From Chloroflexota bacterium (GTDB taxonomy: Bacteria; Chloroflexota; Limnocylindria; Limnocylindrales; CSP1-4): a stretch of 35,742 nt of DNA. Each line of letters opens with the position of its first letter. Positions within the stretch are counted from its first letter, which is position 1. Shown one piece after another: positions 31,277 to 35,742 of the stretch. The position numbers and the translations under genes are program-made. Below the pieces are notes generated by a model. It saw only the letters and a program-made list of their open reading frames with translations. It did no database searches and was not told where the DNA came from. The stretch covers positions 1 to 35,742 of the forward strand of contig JANYJI010000054.1 of NCBI GenBank assembly GCA_025358525.1, in the 5' to 3' direction.

Positions 31277-32151
31277 GCGAGATTCGGCAGCGCTGGCGCC
31301 TCGTGTTCGCCCGCGACGAGGAGGCCCGCTACCTCTCCCACCTGGATGCGGTCCGGTTGTGGGAACGCGCCTTCCGGCGGGGCGAGATCCCGATAGCCAA
31401 GAGCGAGGGCTTCAACCCCAGACCCAAGCTCGTGTTTGCAGCACCTCTTCAGCTGGGCATGCTCGCCGAACGCGAGCTGGCCGATATCTTCCTGGCAGAG
31501 CGTCTGGCGGCTCACGACCTGCGCCACCGACTTGAGGCAGGAATGCCGCGCGGGTACCGGGTCGTCGACCTGCACGACGTCTGGGTTGGGGCATCGGCGC
31601 TAGCTCCCCAGCTCGCGGCCGCGGACTACCGGATGACGCTTTGCAACGTGGAAAAAGACGATCTGGCGGCGGCCGTTGCTAAGTTGAAGGCCGCGGACAC
31701 GCTGCCCCGGCTCCGCCGCCGCGAGAAGAGGTCCATCTCGTACGATCTGCGGCCCCTCTTGCTCGAGGCTGAAGTCCGCCCGCCCGATCCCGCGGCGATG
31801 GTTCCCGACACGATCGAGCTGCCGCCGGTGGGTCTGTGGCTGCGACTCCGGCACTCCCAGAATCAGGGCAGCGGTCGCGTCGATGAGGTGGTCGCGGCCC
31901 TCGCGGACGAACTCGGCATGGCCACGCGCCTCCCACCTAGCGAGGACGAACGGGGCGTGGCCGAGAGCGCCGCAGGACCCGATGCGGGGATCAGGGCCGA
32001 ATCCACCCGCCAATCGTCCGCAGCCGGAGCGACGTCCGAAGCCGGGTTCGGCCTCGAACGCCCACTTCTCGAGGCCATCCGAGCCGTACGAGAACGTCTG
32101 TTGTTGGCTGAGGAGTTGGAGACGGCCGGCTCGCAACCGTCCGTCGAATAG
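31273..32151 (+). CDS. DUF2344 (TIGR03936) radical-SAM-associated protein
   Basis: A 292-residue protein. It opens WRLVFARDEEARYLSHLDAVRLWERAFRR and continues EIPIAKSEGFNPRPKLVFAAPLQLGM, the hallmark of DUF2344. Family members are often fused to or adjacent to the TIGR03960 radical SAM enzyme and are thought to act with it, possibly on tRNA or ribosome-linked substrates; this is unproven. The last 80 residues are low-complexity. ATG overlaps the antiporter stop (ATGA). rplU follows after 295 nt, which fits the familiar neighbourhood of this pair with L21/L27 genes. Confidence 0.9.
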   Translation: MSEIRQRWRLVFARDEEARYLSHLDAVRLWERAFRRGEIPIAKSEGFNPRPKLVFAAPLQLGMLAERELADIFLAERLAAHDLRHRLEAGMPRGYRVVDLHDVWVGASALAPQLAAADYRMTLCNVEKDDLAAAVAKLKAADTLPRLRRREKRSISYDLRPLLLEAEVRPPDPAAMVPDTIELPPVGLWLRLRHSQNQGSGRVDEVVAALADELGMATRLPPSEDERGVAESAAGPDAGIRAESTRQSSAAGATSEAGFGLERPLLEAIRAVRERLLLAEELETAGSQPSVE

Positions 32152-32329
32152 GTGGGCGGACGAGGGCCACAAGCCGTCGGTCTGCCCGGGACACGGAATA
32201 CGCGGCCTTTCCCGGCAACGGCTGGACTGGCGCCATTGAATTGGCGATTTGTTCCCGTAGGCCACTATCATGGTGAACGACCTTGAGGAGCCCTCACGTC
32301 TCCAACCAGAGGTCGCCGTGATGACGCGT

Positions 32330-32358
32330 TTGACGAGGCCGAACTCGCGCCGTACACT
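32330..32358 (+). promoter_or_regulatory. promoter of rplU-rpmA
   Basis: -35 TTGACG (32330-32335), exactly 17 bp, then -10 TACACT (32353-32358). Predicted start near 32365, leaving about an 82-nt leader. The leader contains GTGCA and TGCAC arms (32400-32420) that could form a small hairpin before the SD GAGG. Confidence 0.75.
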
Positions 32359-32446
32359 CCCACTTCGCGTCCCGGCCTGCCCCGGGGGCATTTTCGTGTC
32401 GTGCACCAGCTGGGGCTGCACCGCCCCGCCCAAATCCTGAGGACCT

Positions 32447-33094
32447 ATGTACGCAGTCATCGAGACCGGCGGCAAGCAGTACCGTGTCGAACTCGGAACC
32501 GAGCTCGAGGTGGAGTTGCTCGATGTCGAGCCGGGCCAGGAGATCAACCTCGACCGAGTGCTGCTGGTCGTGGACGGCGACAAGTCAGCTGTCGGTCAGC
32601 CCCTCGTGGCAGACGCGACCGTAAGCGCCCGAGTGCTTCGGCAGGATCGCGGCGTGAAGACGATCTCCTTCAAGTACCGACCTAAAGCCCGCCGCCGCGT
32701 AAAGAAGGGCCACCGTCAGGAGCTGACCGTCCTCAAGATCACGGACGTTCGCTTGGGCGCGAAGAGCGCTGCCGCTGAGGCGACAGAGGCCGACGCCGCC
32801 GCGGCCGCCGAGCGCGAGATAGTCGCCAAGGTGGCCGCCCGCCAGGCTGCCGAAGACACAGCCCTCGCGGCGAAGCTGAAGGCCCGCAAGGCCGCCCCGG
32901 CCGAGTCGGCTGGAGAGCGCGTCGCGCCCAAGGCCAAGGCTTCGGCCAAGGCCAAGACCCCAGCTGCTCCGGCCGCAGCTACTTCCAAACCTGCGAAGGC
33001 TCCCGCAGCCGCTCGGGCCCCTGCGAAGGCTGCGCCGGTCAAGGCCGCGAAGGCCGCTCCCAAGCGCCCCGCTCGCGCCAAGAAGGACGAATAA
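32447..33094 (+). CDS. rplU: 50S ribosomal protein L21 with Ala/Lys-rich tail
   Basis: Residues 1-103 are canonical bacterial L21: MYAVIETGGKQYRVELGTELEVE, then ISFKYRPKARRRVKKGHRQELTVLKI. L21 is normally about 103 residues; here a further 110 follow. The first part of the tail is an acidic/Ala-rich helix, and the second a histone-H1-like run of AKAKTPAAPAAA and AKAAPVKAAKAAPKRPARAKK. Lys/Ala tails occur on ribosomal proteins of other high-GC bacteria and usually bind RNA or DNA non-specifically. ATG 32447 has GAGG 5 nt upstream. rpmA follows after 3 nt. Confidence 0.97.
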   Translation: MYAVIETGGKQYRVELGTELEVELLDVEPGQEINLDRVLLVVDGDKSAVGQPLVADATVSARVLRQDRGVKTISFKYRPKARRRVKKGHRQELTVLKITDVRLGAKSAAAEATEADAAAAAEREIVAKVAARQAAEDTALAAKLKARKAAPAESAGERVAPKAKASAKAKTPAAPAAATSKPAKAPAAARAPAKAAPVKAAKAAPKRPARAKKDE

Positions 33095-33097
33095 TCG

Positions 33098-33361
33098 ATG
33101 GCCCACAAGAAGGCAGGCTCGAGCTCCAAGAACGGCCGCGACAGCGTCGGCCAGCGTCTCGGCTGCAAGGCTGGGGATGGCCAGTTCGTGACCGCCGGTT
33201 CGATCATCGTCCGGCAGCGCGGTATGACCTTCAAGGCCGGCCGCGGAGCCGGCCTGGCTCACGACTACAGCGTCTACGCCATGATCGACGGCACGGTGCA
33301 CTACGAGCACGAAACCCGCCACAAGAAGCGAATTCGCATCGAGGCCCTCGCGGGCGAGTAA
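33098..33361 (+). CDS. rpmA: 50S ribosomal protein L27
   Basis: 87 residues, normal length. It starts directly MAHKKAGSSSKNGRDS, so the mature N-terminus that reaches the peptidyl-transferase centre needs no protease trimming, unlike Firmicutes L27. Further landmarks are LGCKAGDGQFVTAGSIIVRQRG and HYEHETRHKKRI. SD AAGGA lies 11 nt upstream within the rplU end. Confidence 0.98.
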   Translation: MAHKKAGSSSKNGRDSVGQRLGCKAGDGQFVTAGSIIVRQRGMTFKAGRGAGLAHDYSVYAMIDGTVHYEHETRHKKRIRIEALAGE

Positions 33362-33456
33362 CCCGAGGGACACAGCCCGCGGCCGGCGCATTAGCGCTGC
33401 CCGTACCACCGACGACCACCGGCGGGAGACCGTGCGGAAGGCGTCTGGAGTTGCAC

Positions 33457-33669
33457 ATGAAGCCGAAGATCCACCCCAAGTATCAGCAGGCGACCGTCCA
33501 CTGCGCTTCCTGCAAGACCACCTTCGAGGTCGGGTCGACCCGACCTGAGTTGCGCATGGACGTCTGCAGCAACTGCCATCCGTTCTTTACGGGCAAGCAG
33601 GTCATTCTCGACACTGCCGGTCAAGTCGAGCGGTTCCAGCGGCGACTCGAGCGCTCCGAACGCGCCTAG
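33457..33669 (+). CDS. rpmE: 50S ribosomal protein L31, zinc-binding form
   Basis: 70 residues. It has MKPKIHPKYQQATVHCASC and VCSNCHPFFTGKQ, so both Cys pairs (16/19 and 37/40) of the zinc-containing (C+) L31 are present. ATG 33457 has GGAG 7 nt upstream and is preferred to the TTG two codons earlier. It lies 95 nt after rpmA. Confidence 0.97.
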   Translation: MKPKIHPKYQQATVHCASCKTTFEVGSTRPELRMDVCSNCHPFFTGKQVILDTAGQVERFQRRLERSERA

Positions 33670-33772
33670 CGGCTCGTTCGCCGTGGGCAGGCCGGAGGAG
33701 CGTTCCTCGTCGGCCGACGCCACGTCTCGGTCCGTCTGCCGTCATCGCTGAGGCGCCTCGCATCTCAGAGGC

Positions 33773-33784
33773 TAGACTTTACCA
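33773..33784 (+). promoter_or_regulatory. -10 element for leaderless yqhQ transcription
   Basis: TAGACT (33773-33778) sits 6 nt before the yqhQ ATG at 33785, with no SD. A start at the A of ATG would give a leaderless mRNA. No -35 is evident. Confidence 0.45.
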
Positions 33785-35005
33785 ATGGCTCGCTATCAAT
33801 ACGGCGGCCAGGCGCTCATAGAGGGCGTCCTGATGCGAGGCCGCAATGCACTCGCGGTTGCCCTGCGACATCCCGACGGATCGATCGTTTGGGCCACGGA
33901 ACGGTTGGATATCGGGCTGCGCGCCCGCCGAGCCCTCAAGATGCCGTTCCTGCGCGGTCTCGTCCTCCTGTACGACACGCTCGTCACCGGCACTCGGTGG
34001 CTGGTTCGCTCGGCCACGGTCCAGGCCATCGCCCTTGAGCGCGGCGAGGCTGGTCGGGAAGACGAGGGTGCCAACGGCGACGCCGGCAAGGGCTCCGGCC
34101 CTGGCGCGGCCAGTGCCGGCTCGGCGCTGCAGATGCTGCTCTTCGCTCCCGTGGCCTGGATCGTCGGTGCCGCCTCGGACGGCGATTACAGCGATCCCGA
34201 TGCCGCTACCGCTCGACCAGGGGCGGCAGCGTCGGGCCCCGACTCAGCTGCCTCCCGCTCCGAGCAGGGGCTTGGCAAGGGCTACACCGTGGCCGTCGGC
34301 GGCATGCTCCTGTTCAGCCTCGTCATCGGCATCAGCGTCTTCTTCCTCGTGCCCCTGCTCCTTGCACAGGCCACCGTTGGGCGAGTGGATCAGGGGTTTG
34401 GCCTGCAGCTGAGCGAGGGCGTCATCCGCGTCGTCATCTTCATCGGCTACCTGCTGGTTGTGGGTCAGGCATCCGACGTTCGCCGAACCTTCCAGTACCA
34501 CGGTGCCGAGCACATGTCGATCCACGCTCTGGAGGGCGGCGATCCCCTGACGACCGAGTCGGCCCGCAAGTACCCAACAGCCCATCCGCGCTGCGGCACC
34601 GAGTTCCTGGTAGTGGTCCTACTCGTCTCGATCCTGGCCTTTGCCGTGATCGGTAAGCTGCCGCCACTGCTGCTCGTCGGCTCCCGCATAGTCCTGGTGC
34701 CGGTAATTGCCGCCATCAGCTACGAGCTCTTGCAGCTTGGGGCTCGCCATCGGCGCCACACGCTGGTCCGCTGGTTGTGGTCGCCTGGCATCTGGGTCCA
34801 GAAGATCACCACTCGCCAACCGACCGACGACATGATCGAGGTCGCGATCGTTTCGCTCCAGCGGGCGCTCGTTGCCGACGGGGCGGAGATACCGGCCGGC
34901 AGCGCTGACTATCGGAGCCGTCCTCTCGACCCGGCCGACACCGCAGCCGCGCCCGGCAGTTCCGAAGGAACTGTCAAAGTCAACACCGCAGGTGTTGACT
35001 CGTGA
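33785..35005 (+). CDS. yqhQ: DUF1385 membrane protein, YqhQ-like
   Basis: A 406-residue integral membrane protein. The opening YQYGGQALIEGVLMRGRNALAVALRHPDGSI is the DUF1385 hallmark. Middle and C-terminal membrane helices flank the conserved YHGAEHMSIHALEGGDPLT and AHPRCGTEFLVVVLL, whose His/Glu/Cys residues suggest a metal or catalytic site. An Ala/Gly/Ser-rich insert (about 85-155) is not typical. The function is unknown; the gene often lies between rpmE and prfA, as here. ATG 33785 has no SD but a -10 motif 6 nt upstream. The stop overlaps the prfA GTG (GTGA). Confidence 0.92.
   Translation: MARYQYGGQALIEGVLMRGRNALAVALRHPDGSIVWATERLDIGLRARRALKMPFLRGLVLLYDTLVTGTRWLVRSATVQAIALERGEAGREDEGANGDAGKGSGPGAASAGSALQMLLFAPVAWIVGAASDGDYSDPDAATARPGAAASGPDSAASRSEQGLGKGYTVAVGGMLLFSLVIGISVFFLVPLLLAQATVGRVDQGFGLQLSEGVIRVVIFIGYLLVVGQASDVRRTFQYHGAEHMSIHALEGGDPLTTESARKYPTAHPRCGTEFLVVVLLVSILAFAVIGKLPPLLLVGSRIVLVPVIAAISYELLQLGARHRRHTLVRWLWSPGIWVQKITTRQPTDDMIEVAIVSLQRALVADGAEIPAGSADYRSRPLDPADTAAAPGSSEGTVKVNTAGVDS
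34978..35000 (+). promoter_or_regulatory. hairpin covering the prfA ribosome-binding region
   Basis: Perfect 10-bp stem (34978-34987 with 34991-35000) with a 3-nt loop GCA, inside the last codons of yqhQ and ending 1 nt before the prfA GTG. The only SD-like GGTG is in the 3' arm, so it would be hidden unless ribosomes finishing yqhQ open the stem. Confidence 0.75.
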
Positions 35006-35742
35006 TCGAGCAGAAGCTCGCAGAGATCTCAATCCAGTACGACGCCCTCCAGGACGAGCTGGCCAGGCCCGAGACCGGCTTCGATCCGGCTGCGCTGAAG
35101 CGCCTGGGTAAGGAGCTGTCGCAGCTGGAGTCGGTCGTGTCCGCCTGGCGCGAGCTGCTGGACGTCCGCAAGGGGCTGGCCGAGGCCCTCGAGATGCGGG
35201 ACTCAGGCGACGATGAGATGCACGACCTGGCCCACGAAGAGGTTCGCAGCCTGGAGGCCAAGGAGGCCGACCTAGTCGACCAGCTGCGTGTCCTTCTCCT
35301 ACCGCGCGACCCCAACGATGAGAAGAACGTCATCCTCGAGATTCGCGCCGGCGCCGGCGGCGAGGAGGCCAAGCTGTTCGCGGCCGAGCTTCTTCGAATG
35401 TACCTGCGCTTCGCCGAGCGACACCGGATGTCCGCCGAGGTGCTCAGCCTGGGCGAGACCGGGATCGGCGGCATTAGCGAGGCGATCGTGCAGATCGCCG
35501 GGCGCGGTGCTTATAGCCGCCTTAAGTTCGAGGCGGGCGTACACCGGGTCCAGCGCATCCCCGTCACTGAGTCGAGCGGTCGGATTCACACTTCGACCGC
35601 CACGGTCGCCGTCATGCCGGAGGCCGAAGAAATCGACATCCACATTGACGAAAAGGACATTCGAGTCGACGTCTACCGGTCCACGGGACATGGCGGACAG
35701 TCGGTCAACACCACCGATTCGGCGGTTCGGATCACCCACATG
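35002..35742 (+). CDS. prfA: peptide chain release factor 1 (3' end missing)
   Basis: The first 247 codons of RF1, which terminates at UAA and UAG; the frame is open to the window end. Landmarks: an N-terminal coiled region, LEIRAGAGGEEAKLFAAELLRMYLRFAERH, the anticodon-like tripeptide PVT in QRIPVTESSGRIHTSTATVA (RF1, where RF2 has SPF), and the catalytic GGQ in RSTGHGGQSVNTTDSAVRITH. The residue before GGQ is His, where E. coli has Ala. The start is GTG 35002, overlapping the yqhQ stop. prmC, which methylates the GGQ glutamine, often follows but is outside the window. Confidence 0.97.
   Translation, partial: MIEQKLAEISIQYDALQDELARPETGFDPAALKRLGKELSQLESVVSAWRELLDVRKGLAEALEMRDSGDDEMHDLAHEEVRSLEAKEADLVDQLRVLLLPRDPNDEKNVILEIRAGAGGEEAKLFAAELLRMYLRFAERHRMSAEVLSLGETGIGGISEAIVQIAGRGAYSRLKFEAGVHRVQRIPVTESSGRIHTSTATVAVMPEAEEIDIHIDEKDIRVDVYRSTGHGGQSVNTTDSAVRITHM

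Overview
The window is a high-GC stretch of bacterial chromosome made almost entirely of housekeeping genes. It most resembles Chloroflexota, possibly the Limnocylindria/Ellin6529 soil lineage. That placement is inference from base composition, frequent GTG/TTG starts, the ftsE-ftsX-ctpA and rplU-rpmA-rpmE-yqhQ-prfA orders and general protein character; no 16S gene is present. I saw no insertion sequence, prophage, CRISPR array, rRNA or tRNA. The only clearly accessory-looking items are a PadR regulator and an orphan Imm-5-like protein at the left edge.

Layout. Every gene left of about 22.7 kb is on the minus strand and every gene right of about 23.9 kb is on the plus strand. Read in the direction of transcription, the left arm runs parA-parB-gyrB-thioesterase-gyrA-prs-small membrane protein-secA-ydcF. 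A second set follows: a Cys-rich protein, prfB, a GNAT protein, ftsE, ftsX and ctpA. Then come a small ORF with an extreme Shine-Dalgarno sequence, smpB, a VanW-family protein, tmRNA (ssrA), the Imm-5-like gene and padR. Many junctions are ATGA/GTGA/TTGA overlaps, so translation is tightly coupled. The right arm is mreD-mrdA(PBP2)-rodA, then a B12-binding radical SAM protein, a Na+/H+ antiporter and a DUF2344 protein, then rplU-rpmA-rpmE, then yqhQ-prfA; prfA is cut by the window end.

The strand switch falls in a 1.16-kb stretch with no credible gene. It carries two near-perfect parS sites 82 bp apart beside their own parAB, so this may be an origin-proximal centromere region.

Functional themes. 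Translation termination and rescue are concentrated here: RF1, RF2 with a textbook +1 programmed frameshift, SmpB and tmRNA. Envelope and division genes form a second theme (FtsEX-CtpA, VanW, YdcF, MreD, PBP2, RodA, SecA). Chromosome topology and segregation is the third (GyrA, GyrB, ParA, ParB, parS).

The best leads for something undescribed are: the eight-cysteine protein coupled to prfB; the 26-28-residue ORF with a 13-nt anti-SD match; the 18-bp repeat array inserted beside the PBP2 active site; the L21 and FtsE extensions; the hairpin over the prfA start; and the PadR promoter/operator. I found no complete, clearly novel multi-gene system.
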